Shown here in pieces: positions 44,937 to 52,408 of a stretch of DNA of 64,000 nt (position 1 is the stretch's first letter; the number at the start of each line of letters is the position of its first letter). Origin of the DNA: Aneurinibacillus sp. (GTDB taxonomy: Bacteria > Bacillota > UBA5301 > DYFA01); the NCBI GenBank assembly GCA_020725425.1, contig DYFA01000033.1, forward strand, positions 1 through 64,000, in the 5' to 3' direction. The notes under the pieces are model-generated. The model was not told the origin of the DNA and searched no databases. It was given only the letters and a program-made list of their open reading frames with translations. Made by a program: the position numbers and the translations under genes.

Positions 44937-45728
44937 TCATCCCTCCTGCTCAGGGGTGGCGACCACCACATTGACCCCCGCATTCTGCAAGGCTTCGCAC
45001 TGCCTTTCAGTCGCGCCGGAGTCGGTCACCAGGATGTGAACCGAACTGAGCGGCGCGATGCGGACCGGTGCCACCCGGTCGATCTTGGTGTGGTCGGCCA
45101 GAACGACGGTCTGGCGCGCGGCGCGAATCATCGCCCGCTTGACCTCGATCTCGTCCATGTTGTAGTCCGTGATCCCCTTCTCGAGCGAAACTCCGCCGAT
45201 GCCCAAGAAGGCCTTGTCCGGATTGAAACCGGCCAGCGACTCGCTGGTCATGCCGCCCACCAGAGAAAGCTCAGTATCGCGGACCGTTCCGCCGAGCATG
45301 ACTATGCGTATGTTGGGGTACTTCACCAGTTCCAGCACGTTCGGAATCCAGTTGGTTATGACGGTGATCTGTTTGTTTCGCCCAATGTTCCGCACAAATT
45401 CGAGCAGAGTCGTGCCGACGTCGACGATGATGACCTCGCCGTCGTTCACCAAGCCGGCGGCGGTCTTGCCGATCATCCTCTTCTCCTGAGCGTTCTCTTT
45501 AGCACGAAGGTAGTATAGGGGCTCATACTCCTCGGTTCGCAGGGGTTCGGCTCCCCCCCTGGTCCTCCGAAGCCTGCTTTCCGCTTCGAGGTGCGCCAGG
45601 TCCCGCCGGACGGTCATCTCGGAAACACCAAAGCTCTCCACCAGCGCCGCCACCGTAAGCGGCTTCCCTTCCTTGAGTAGCTCACAAATCCGCGCCCGCC
45701 GCTGGGATGCAGTCAGGGTAGCCGTCAC
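44937..45728 (-). CDS. DeoR-family transcriptional regulator
   Basis: A 263-residue repressor-type regulator. The N-terminal winged helix is ASQRRARICELLKEGKPLTV, with the recognition helix in VSEMTVRRDL and ending RRTRGGAE; the C-terminal sensor domain carries DVGTTLLEF, which binds phosphorylated sugars in the family. It is the first gene of the supercluster, so it likely controls it and responds to a phosphorylated intermediate such as the FGGY kinase product. GTG start with AAGGAGGG upstream. Confidence 0.92.
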   Translation of the reverse strand: MTATLTASQRRARICELLKEGKPLTVAALVESFGVSEMTVRRDLAHLEAESRLRRTRGGAEPLRTEEYEPLYYLRAKENAQEKRMIGKTAAGLVNDGEVIIVDVGTTLLEFVRNIGRNKQITVITNWIPNVLELVKYPNIRIVMLGGTVRDTELSLVGGMTSESLAGFNPDKAFLGIGGVSLEKGITDYNMDEIEVKRAMIRAARQTVVLADHTKIDRVAPVRIAPLSSVHILVTDSGATERQCEALQNAGVNVVVATPEQEG

Positions 45729-45908
45729 TCCACACCCTCCTTGTCGCCACCCGGCGTTGCTTTGGTTTTGTTTGTTTCGTGACCGTTTGTGTTCAAATAT
45801 TCGCTTTTGTGGGTTGTTTTCCTCCTGTGGAGAAAAAATATTTTTTGGGAAAATCGTGCTGCAAACAGAATTGTGTGCGAAAATTGAGCGGTAGCGAACA
45901 GACGAGGA
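45729..45908. promoter_or_regulatory. AT-rich control region upstream of the DeoR supercluster
   Basis: 180 nt, much more AT-rich than its surroundings, between recD2 and the deoR-type gene. TTTGT-containing repeats recur at about 45764-45817 (for example TTTGTTTCG and CGTTTGTGTTC), which resembles DeoR-type operators. A 14-nt palindrome AAAAAATATTTTTT lies at 45833-45846. A weak minus-strand -35 TTGCAG sits near 45865; no strong promoter is sure. Confidence 0.55.
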
Positions 45909-48155
45909 CTAGCTGAACGGGAGAAGGTCGGGCTGGATGGCCGGAGAGATACGCTCGCCCTGGCGGAGCCGCTCGCTCAAGCGGGTGTAGCGCCGCTCGC
46001 GCCGGTTGTTGCGGACCGCCAGGGCGATCGCCTTGGGACTGCCGACCAGCGCGACGTGGCGACGGGCCCGGGTCACGGCGGTATAGAGGAGGTTGCGCTG
46101 AAGCATGAGATAGTGCTGGGTGAGCAGGGGGAGCACGACTGCCGGGTACTCGCTCCCCTGCGCCTTGTGGACGGTGATGGCGTAGGACAGGACCAACTCG
46201 TCCAGCTCGGGCCGGTCGTAAGGCACCGGCCCGTCGGTCGCTCCGGCAAACTCAACGAAAACAGTGCCCTCCTCGGGGTCGAGGTCCCGGATGCGCCCGA
46301 TGTCGCCGTTGAAGACGCCTTTTTTGTAGTTGTTCCGGATCTGCATGACCTTGTCGCCCACCCGGAAGACCGTCTCCGGGCCCAGCCGCAGCTCGGGCAG
46401 GCCGGGCCGCGGCGGGTTCAGCGCCTCCTGCAGCAGGTGGTTCAGGTTGTCCACCCCACACTCCCCCCGGCGCATCGGAGCCAAGACCTGGACGTCGTCG
46501 ACCGGGTTGAAGCCGCAGTTGCTGGGCAGGCGGCGCGTCACCAGGTCCACCACCACCGCCGCCGCCTCCCCCGGCGTGCCCGCCGGCACGTGGACGAACT
46601 CCCCCTCCCCCCGGGGAAGCTCCGGGTACCGCCCGGCGTTGATGCGGTGGGCGTTGGTCACGATGAGGCTCTCCGCGGCCTGGCGGAAGACCTCGGTCAG
46701 ACGGACGGTCGGGACGACCTTCGACTCGATGAGGTCCCGCAGGACGTTCCCCGGCCCGACTGCCGGCAGTTGGTCCACGTCGCCCACCAGAATCAGGCGG
46801 GTCCCCCGGCGGAGAGCGCGCAGCAGGTGGTAGGTGAGGGGCAGGTCGAGCATGGAGGCCTCGTCCACCACCACCACCCCCGCCTCCAGGGGGCGCTCCA
46901 GGTTCCGCTGGAACCTCATGCCTTCGCCTTCGGAGTAGGTGTACTCGAGGAGGCGGTGGACTGTCTTGGCCTCCTCGCCGGCGGCTTCGGAGAGGCGCTT
47001 GGCCGCCCGCCCGGTGGGCGCGGCCAGAAGCACGGCGACGCCAGCCAGCCGGAAGAGCTGGATGAGCTGCCTGAGGAGGGTCGTCTTGCCGGTGCCGGGG
47101 CCGCCGGTGATCACCAGCACCCCCGCCTCCAGGGCAGTCTCGAGGGCCGCCCGCTGGGCCCGCGCCAGATGCAGGTTGCCCGCGGCCTCCGCTTCGGCCA
47201 GCGCGGCCGGGCCGAGCAAGAGCGGCCGTAGAGGGAAGCGGGCCAGGGCCAGGAGGCGGGCAGCCGTCTCCCGCTCAGCGTGGTGGAACGGGGCCAGGTA
47301 CACTGCTTCTTTAGGGACCTCCGGCGGCTCCTCGCCCTCCTCGGGCCGGCCGAGCGCCTCGCGCACCAAAAGGCCCCGGCCCGCCGCTGACTGAACCCCC
47401 GCCAGCACCCGCTCCGGCTCCACGGCGAGCAGAGTGGCACCCGCCCGAACCAATTGGTGAAGAGGCACATAAAGATGACCCTCCCCGGCGCACTGGCGCA
47501 ACAGGTAGACCAGGCCGGCCTCGAGGCGGGCCGGGGCGTCGGCGGGCAGGCCCAAAGACCGGGCGAGCCGGTCGGCGGTCTTGAAACCGACCCCGAAGAC
47601 CTCCTCCGCCAGCCGGTAGGGGTTCTCCCGGAGCAGGGCCACGGCGTCGGCCCCGTAGGTCCGGTAGATCCGGGCGGCAGCGGCCGGGCCGATCCCGTGG
47701 CCCTGCAGGAAGATCATGACCTCCCGCAGGCCGGCCTCTCCGGCAAAGGCCCGGTGGATCGCCTCCGCTTTGGTGGGACCAATGCCGGGGACCTCCCGGA
47801 GCCGCTCCGGGTCTTTCTCCATGACTTCCAGGGTTTCCAGGCCGAAACGCTCGACGAGGCGGGCGGCCAGCGCCGGCCCGACGCCCTTGACCACCCCGCT
47901 GGCCAGGTAACGTTCGATGCCGGCCAGGGTGGAGGGGCGGCGGAGCTCATAGTAGGCGGCCCGGAACTGCCGGCCGTAGGTGGGGTGGCTCACCCACTCC
48001 CCGGTGAAGGAGACGTCCTCCCCTACTGCCGGCGGGGGGAAGTGGCCGACCACCGTCGCCTGGCCGCCCCCTTCGAGGCGCAGGCGCAGAACAGTGTACT
48101 GCGTGTCGGCGTTGTGGAAGGTGAGGCGCTCGACCGTGCCGGTGAGTTCGGCCAC
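45909..48155 (-). CDS. recD2: RecD2-type ATP-dependent DNA helicase
   Basis: A 748-residue RecD2 (YrrC) helicase, a 5'-3' SF1B motor that works without RecBC. The N-terminal OB fold starts ELTGTVERLTFHN, then tandem helix-hairpin-helix motifs (VKGVGPALAARLVE, VPGIGPTKAEAI), then Walker A GGPGTGKTT, Walker B VVVDEASMLD, and the C-terminal AITVHKAQGSEY motif. The start is GTG at 48155 behind AGGAGGTGG; the frame continues into scfB. Confidence 0.94.
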   Translation of the reverse strand: MAELTGTVERLTFHNADTQYTVLRLRLEGGGQATVVGHFPPPAVGEDVSFTGEWVSHPTYGRQFRAAYYELRRPSTLAGIERYLASGVVKGVGPALAARLVERFGLETLEVMEKDPERLREVPGIGPTKAEAIHRAFAGEAGLREVMIFLQGHGIGPAAAARIYRTYGADAVALLRENPYRLAEEVFGVGFKTADRLARSLGLPADAPARLEAGLVYLLRQCAGEGHLYVPLHQLVRAGATLLAVEPERVLAGVQSAAGRGLLVREALGRPEEGEEPPEVPKEAVYLAPFHHAERETAARLLALARFPLRPLLLGPAALAEAEAAGNLHLARAQRAALETALEAGVLVITGGPGTGKTTLLRQLIQLFRLAGVAVLLAAPTGRAAKRLSEAAGEEAKTVHRLLEYTYSEGEGMRFQRNLERPLEAGVVVVDEASMLDLPLTYHLLRALRRGTRLILVGDVDQLPAVGPGNVLRDLIESKVVPTVRLTEVFRQAAESLIVTNAHRINAGRYPELPRGEGEFVHVPAGTPGEAAAVVVDLVTRRLPSNCGFNPVDDVQVLAPMRRGECGVDNLNHLLQEALNPPRPGLPELRLGPETVFRVGDKVMQIRNNYKKGVFNGDIGRIRDLDPEEGTVFVEFAGATDGPVPYDRPELDELVLSYAITVHKAQGSEYPAVVLPLLTQHYLMLQRNLLYTAVTRARRHVALVGSPKAIALAVRNNRRERRYTRLSERLRQGERISPAIQPDLLPFS

Positions 48156-48166
48156 CCCGCCACCTC

Positions 48167-49555
48167 CTACCCTGCCTGAGCCCGGGCCTGGTCCAGCGCC
48201 AGTTCGGCCTGGACGGCCAGGGCGCATTCGATCCGCTTCCGCTGTAAGGCGCAGCCGAGGGCGTACGGCTCCTCCAGAGATCCGGTGAAGAGGTGGTGGT
48301 TGGCCTGGCACCCGCCGCTGCAGTGGAAGCGGGCCCAGCACTCCCGGCAGGCCGGCTTGGTCAGGACGTTGGCCGAGCGGAACTGGGCCATCAGCTCCTC
48401 GTTGAGGTCCCCGGAGAGGACATTGCCCATCCGGAACCTCTCCCGCCCGACAAACTGGTGGCAGGGGTAGAGGTCGCCCGAGGGGGTGACGGCCAGGTAC
48501 TCGTGGCCCGCCCCGCAGCCGGAGAGGCGCCGGGCAAGGCAGGGGGCGTCGAAGAGCGCCAGGTTGAAGTGGTAGAAGGTGAAGGGGCGGCCAGCACGGT
48601 GCTCAGCCAGGTACAGCCCGGCGAGCCGGTCGTACTCGTCAAAGAGGCGCGGTAGGTCTTCCTCCGCCAGCGCCCACTCCCCCTCGGACGCCACCACCGG
48701 CTCCAGGGAGAGACTGCGGAAACCGGCCGCCAGGAGATAGGCGACGTCAGCCGAAAAGTCGAGGTTCTGCCGGGTGAAGGTGCCCCGCACGTAGTAGTTG
48801 GTCCCGCCCCGGCGGGCGACGAAGTCCCGGCAGTTGGCGAGCACGGCGGCGTGCGAGCCCTCCCCCCGCGGGCGGCGGCGCCAGCGGTCGTGCACCTCCG
48901 GTCGCCCGTCGAGGGAGAGGACGACGTTGAGGTCGGAAGAGGCGAGGTACTCCAACGCCTCACCGCGAAGAGCCACGCCGTTGGTCGTAAGGGTGAAGGC
49001 GAACTCCTTCCCCGCCTCCCCGCCGCGGCGGCGGGCGTAGGCGATCAGTTCCTTGACCGCTCCGAAGTTGAGCAGGGGCTCGCCCCCGAAGAAGTCGACC
49101 GCCAGCCTGCGCCGGCGCCCGCTCCGCTCGATCAGGAAGTCCAGGGCGCGGCGGCCCACCTCGGCGGACATGAGCCCCCGCTCCCCACCGAAGCCGCCCT
49201 CCCCGGCGAAGCAGTAGGCGCAGCGCAGGTTGCAGTCGTGGGCCACGTGGAGGCAGAGGGCCTTCAAGGCCGGTGGCGCCGTCGGAGCATCCGGCAGGGC
49301 GGCCAGAGGGGAGTAGAGCGTCCCCTGGCGGACCAGCAAGGTCAGCTCGGCCCAGGCCTCCTGCTCGGCGGGAGTAAGCGGCACGGGTGGGGCCGCTGAC
49401 CCGGAGGCCAGCGCCCGCCGGATTTCCTCCCGTTGAAGTAGGCTAAAGGCCGCCTCGTCCAGGGCGTGGAGCGCCCCGCTGTTGACATCCAGGGCGTACC
49501 CTCGCCCGTTGACTGCAAAAGAGTGAACTTGGGGGGCTAGGGCAGATAGCGTCAT
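48167..49555 (-). CDS. scfB: SCIFF peptide radical SAM maturase
   Basis: A 462-residue radical SAM/SPASM enzyme. An N-terminal peptide-recognition segment begins VHSFAVNGRGYALDVNSG. The radical SAM CxxxCxxC motif is Cys108, Cys112 and Cys115 (CNLRCAYCFAG), with FFGGEPLLN after it, and the SPASM auxiliary-cluster cysteines are in CGAGHEYLAV, LYPCHQF and CRECWARFHCSGGC. This family forms Cys-to-Thr-type thioether links in the SCIFF peptide, encoded 75 nt upstream. Start 49555 with GGAGGAG. Confidence 0.95.
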   Translation of the reverse strand: MTLSALAPQVHSFAVNGRGYALDVNSGALHALDEAAFSLLQREEIRRALASGSAAPPVPLTPAEQEAWAELTLLVRQGTLYSPLAALPDAPTAPPALKALCLHVAHDCNLRCAYCFAGEGGFGGERGLMSAEVGRRALDFLIERSGRRRRLAVDFFGGEPLLNFGAVKELIAYARRRGGEAGKEFAFTLTTNGVALRGEALEYLASSDLNVVLSLDGRPEVHDRWRRRPRGEGSHAAVLANCRDFVARRGGTNYYVRGTFTRQNLDFSADVAYLLAAGFRSLSLEPVVASEGEWALAEEDLPRLFDEYDRLAGLYLAEHRAGRPFTFYHFNLALFDAPCLARRLSGCGAGHEYLAVTPSGDLYPCHQFVGRERFRMGNVLSGDLNEELMAQFRSANVLTKPACRECWARFHCSGGCQANHHLFTGSLEEPYALGCALQRKRIECALAVQAELALDQARAQAG

Positions 49556-49570
49556 GGCTCCTCCGATATG

Positions 49571-49608
49571 AAAAACGGGACCTGACGCTTGCCGGTCAAG
49601 TCCCGGTT
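49571..49608 (-). terminator. Terminator between scfA and scfB
   Basis: On the minus strand the arms AACGGGAC..TGAC and GTCA..GTCCCGTT form a hairpin followed by a T-run (TTTTT). It lies 22 nt after the scfA stop and 15 nt before the scfB start, so it should limit read-through into scfB and recD2. Confidence 0.85.
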
Positions 49609-49630
49609 GAGTCCAGCTTGCCTGGTCGCT

Positions 49631-49765
49631 TCACTTCTTCTCGCACGCCTGATTCCCGACGGTGCAGGAGGTCTTGCAGGCCGACTGACAGGAGTTCTGG
49701 CACTCGCCGCAGCCGCCGCCCGCCCTAGGCTGGTTGCCGGTCGTGATGGTCACCACGTGCTTCAT
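49631..49765 (-). CDS. scfA: SCIFF ranthipeptide precursor (six cysteines in forty-five)
   Basis: A 44-residue peptide: a leader beginning MKHVVTITTGNQPRAGGG and a core with six cysteines at residues 19, 22, 26, 30, 34 and 41 (CGECQNSCQSACKTSC is within it). The number, spacing and length match the SCIFF family, nearly universal in Clostridia. Start 49765 behind GGGAGGGAGGA. A ribosomally made thioether peptide linked to cell-density signalling in some clostridia. Confidence 0.95.
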   Translation of the reverse strand: MKHVVTITTGNQPRAGGGCGECQNSCQSACKTSCTVGNQACEKK

Positions 49766-49792
49766 CTGGACATCCTCCCTCCCTGGTTGGGA

Positions 49793-49821
49793 AAAGAGCC
49801 CGCAGGGCCTTGAGCCCTGCG
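49793..49821 (-). terminator. Terminator-like hairpin after tRNA-Ala
   Basis: On the minus strand CGCAGGGC and GCCCTGCG close a 5-nt loop; the TTTT run starts about four bases after the stem, so termination may be partial and allow expression of scfA. Confidence 0.65.
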
Positions 49822-49832
49822 AGCGCTAATAC

Positions 49833-49908
49833 TGGTGGACCTGAGGGGATTCGAACCCCTGACCTCCGCGATGCGAACGCGGCGCTCTCCCAACTGAGCC
49901 ACAGGCCC
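49833..49908 (-). tRNA. tRNA-Ala (anticodon CGC)
   Basis: A 76-nt cloverleaf: acceptor GGGCCTG pairs with CAGGTCC (one G-T), the anticodon loop TTCGCAT gives CGC, the T-loop is GGTTCGAATCC, and CCA is encoded. It has its own promoter at 49921-49950. Confidence 0.95.
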
Positions 49909-49920
49909 GAAAGCGTTTCT

Positions 49921-49950
49921 ATTTTACCGCCCCGGTCGCGCCTTCGTCAA
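49921..49950 (-). promoter_or_regulatory. sigma-A-type promoter of tRNA-Ala
   Basis: On the minus strand: TTGACG, an 18-nt spacer, TAAAAT, ending 12 nt before the tRNA. It may also serve scfA by read-through, as no other promoter is seen before that gene. Confidence 0.75.
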
Positions 49951-49967
49951 GCCAAGATTCAAGTCCG

Positions 49968-50072
49968 TTACCTCATCATCTGCCGCAGGAGCCTCCCGGC
50001 CCCGTTCACGGCCATCTCCACGGCGTCGTTGGGGTTCGGGCTCTGCCCGCCGAGCACCAGCATGACCGCCAT
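49968..50072 (-). CDS. Possible small protein of 34 residues
   Basis: A short reading frame behind AGGGGG, six nt from its ATG. It encodes a hydrophobic start (MAVMLVLGG) and an amphipathic tail (NDAVEMAVNGAGRLLRQMMR). No family is recognised. The ribosome site and composition make translation plausible, but this may be chance. Confidence 0.3.
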   Translation of the reverse strand: MAVMLVLGGQSPNPNDAVEMAVNGAGRLLRQMMR

Positions 50073-50189
50073 GACCAGCCCCCTCTGAGCACCTCCTGCT
50101 TGGCCGGGCTACCAAGGAGGCCCACGTTTACGAGCGGATGAAGGAGATGGTTCCCACCCTCAAACAGATGAATTGGCCGAAAACAGGCG

Positions 50190-50218
50190 TTGCTTGAAGC
50201 TGGCAAGCGTGATAGAAT
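50190..50218 (+). promoter_or_regulatory. Promoter upstream of the DEAD-box helicase leader
   Basis: TTGCTT, a 17-nt spacer and TAGAAT on the plus strand. Transcription would start near 50226, giving a leader of about 90 nt with a terminator inside. Confidence 0.6.
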
Positions 50219-50253
50219 TAGTTGAATCATTCGCCAAGCTGTGCAACTGTGGA

Positions 50254-50284
50254 GGGTGTCAGCGCTCGGCTGACGCCCTTTTTT
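50254..50284 (+). terminator. Leader terminator before the DEAD-box helicase
   Basis: A 10-bp stem GGGTGTCAGC/GCTGACGCCC with a 5-nt loop, followed by TTTTTT. It lies between the promoter and the helicase start (50316), so it is placed as an attenuator. If it instead ends an older upstream transcript, no intact plus-strand gene for it is visible. Confidence 0.8.
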
Positions 50285-50315
50285 GGTGGCGACAGACTTA
50301 GAAGAGAGGTAGTTC

Positions 50316-51431
50316 ATGTTCAGCGCTTTCCAACTTGACCAGGTATTGCTCGACAACGTGAAGAGAGCGGGCTACGTCAAACCCACGCCCATCCAGGCGT
50401 CGGCCATCCCCCCCGCTCTGGCGGGGCGCGACGTGGTGGCCACGGCGGAGACCGGCAGCGGGAAGACGGCCGCCTTCCTCCTCCCCCTTCTGCAACGGAT
50501 GTCCGCCCTCCCCCGCGGCCGGGTCGGGGGCCTCGTCCTCTGCCCCACCCGGGAGGTCGCCCTGCAGACGGAGCACCATGCCCGCCGGCTGAGCCGGCGG
50601 ACCGGGCTCCGCAGCGCCGTGATCTACGGCGGGGTGGGCTTCGAACCCCAGATAAAAGCCCTGCGCGCGGGGGCGGAGATCGTCGTGGCGACTCCCGGCC
50701 GGTTGCTCGACCACCTGGGGCGGGGGAACGTCGACCTGAGAGGCGTCTCCCTGCTGGTCCTCGACGAAGCCGACCGCCTGCTGGACATGGGCTTCCTGCC
50801 TGACCTGAAGCGGATTCTGGCCCACCTGCCGGCGGGGCGGCAGACGCTCCTCTTCTCGGCCACCATGCCGCCCGAGATCCTCGCCTTGGCCGACCGGTTC
50901 ATGAAGAACCCGGCGCGCGTGGCGGTGGGGCGACCGGCGACCCCCCCGAAAACGGTGTCGCAGGGCGTCTATCCGGTCGCCCCCGACCAGAAGACGGTCT
51001 TCCTGCTCCACCTGATTCGGCAGGAGACGGCGGAGAGCGTCCTGGTCTTCACGCGCACCAAGCATCGCGCCGACCGGCTGGCCCGCCAACTGACCCGGGC
51101 CGGCGTCCAGGCGGCCTGCCTCCACGGCGACCGCTCCCAGCGGCAACGCGAGGCGGCGCTCGAGGGGTACCGCAACGGTTCCTTCCGGGTGCTCGTGGCG
51201 ACCGACCTGGCCGCCCGGGGCCTGGACATCCAGGGGGTCACCCACGTCATCAACTACGACCTCCCGGCCGCCCCGGAGGATTACATCCACCGGATCGGCC
51301 GCACCGCCCGCGCCGGAGCGTCGGGCCAGGCACTGAGCTTCGTCACGGCGGACGACGCCCGCGCCCTCCGGGAAATTGAGAAGACGCTCGGCCACCCGCT
51401 GCGGCGGCTCGGAACGGGGGAATCGGTGTGA
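50316..51431 (+). CDS. DEAD-box ATP-dependent RNA helicase
   Basis: A 371-residue compact helicase: Q motif FSAFQLDQ ... KPTPIQ, Walker A AETGSGKT, PTREVA, DEAD box VLDEADRLLD, SAT, and C-terminal HRIGRTAR. It lacks the long C-terminal extension of CshA/DeaD, which leaves a near-minimal core. The ribosome site is GAGAGGTAG. It overlaps the next gene (GTGTGA). Confidence 0.94.
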   Translation: MFSAFQLDQVLLDNVKRAGYVKPTPIQASAIPPALAGRDVVATAETGSGKTAAFLLPLLQRMSALPRGRVGGLVLCPTREVALQTEHHARRLSRRTGLRSAVIYGGVGFEPQIKALRAGAEIVVATPGRLLDHLGRGNVDLRGVSLLVLDEADRLLDMGFLPDLKRILAHLPAGRQTLLFSATMPPEILALADRFMKNPARVAVGRPATPPKTVSQGVYPVAPDQKTVFLLHLIRQETAESVLVFTRTKHRADRLARQLTRAGVQAACLHGDRSQRQREAALEGYRNGSFRVLVATDLAARGLDIQGVTHVINYDLPAAPEDYIHRIGRTARAGASGQALSFVTADDARALREIEKTLGHPLRRLGTGESV

Positions 51432-52390
51432 TCCCGAAGCTGCGCATTGCCCACATGGCGCCCCGGCTCCCGATCATCCAGGGCGGAATGGCCGTGAAGG
51501 TCTCGACCGGCCGGCTGGCGGCCGCCGTCGCCCAGGCGGGGGGCATCGGCACCATCGCCGGAACCGGTTTGACCCAGGCCGAACTGGTGGACGAGATCCG
51601 CAAGGCCCGCGACCTCACCGCGGGCTACGTCGGCGTCAACGTCCTCTTCGCCGTCCAGCAGTTTGCCGAGCTCATGCTGACTGCCATGAAGGAGAAGGTC
51701 GACTTTGTGGTCTCCGGGGCCGGCTTCTCCCGGGACATGTTCACCTGGGGCAAGGACCACGGCATCCCGGTCCTCGCCATCGTCTCCTCGGCCCGCCTGG
51801 CCCAGGTCGCCGAGAAACTCGGGGCTGCCGCGGTGGTGGTGGAGGGGAAAGAGGCGGGCGGGCACCTGGGGACCGACCGCTCCGTCAACGAACTGGTGCC
51901 GGAGGTCGCCGCCGCGGTGAGGATCCCGGTGGTGGGCGCCGGGGGGATCATGGACGGCTTCGACATCGGGCGCCTCCTGAAGCTGGGGGCGGCTGGGGTC
52001 CAGATGGCCACCCGCTTCGTCGCCAGCCTCGAGTGCGAGGCGCATGCCAGGTTCAAGGAGAAGTACCTCTCCGCCCGGGCCGAGGATGTCGTCCTGATCA
52101 AGAGCCCGGTCGGACTGCCGGGCCGGGCGATCCGCAACAACTTCACCGAAAGCATCGCCGGCGAAGGGCGGCGGGCGATCGAGCACTGCGAGCGGTGCCT
52201 GAAGCGGTGCAGCGCCAAGTTCTGCATCCTGGAGGCGCTCCGCCGGGCGGCGGCCGGGGACGTCGAGAACGGGCTGGTCTTCTCCGGCGAGTTCGTCCAC
52301 CGCATCACGGAGGTCCTCCCCGTGCAGGAGATCATGGACCGCCTGGCCGCTCAACTGGGGCAGGCGCTGGCCGCGCCCGCCAACGCCTGA
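51428..52390 (+). CDS. Nitronate monooxygenase / FabK-like flavoprotein
   Basis: A 320-residue FMN (beta/alpha)8 barrel. PIIQGGMAVKVSTGRLAAAVAQAGGIGTI is the typical start of the 2-nitropropane-dioxygenase family, GKEAGGHLG and VVGAGGIMDG bind FMN. FabK enoyl-ACP reductases share these motifs, so the reaction is unclear. The Cys-rich segment ERCLKRCSAKFC (about residues 257-268) could bind a metal or an Fe-S cluster. Start GTG, overlapping the helicase stop. Confidence 0.85.
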   Translation: MIPKLRIAHMAPRLPIIQGGMAVKVSTGRLAAAVAQAGGIGTIAGTGLTQAELVDEIRKARDLTAGYVGVNVLFAVQQFAELMLTAMKEKVDFVVSGAGFSRDMFTWGKDHGIPVLAIVSSARLAQVAEKLGAAAVVVEGKEAGGHLGTDRSVNELVPEVAAAVRIPVVGAGGIMDGFDIGRLLKLGAAGVQMATRFVASLECEAHARFKEKYLSARAEDVVLIKSPVGLPGRAIRNNFTESIAGEGRRAIEHCERCLKRCSAKFCILEALRRAAAGDVENGLVFSGEFVHRITEVLPVQEIMDRLAAQLGQALAAPANA

Positions 52391-52408
52391 GCGCGTTCAA
52401 GCGTCCTT

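Noticed and set aside
50100-50202. A plus-strand frame ending YERMKEMVPTLKQMNWPKTGVA before the helicase promoter
   Set aside because: It has no upstream gene body and only a distant ribosome site. It may be the tail of a lost gene, but nothing supports a call.
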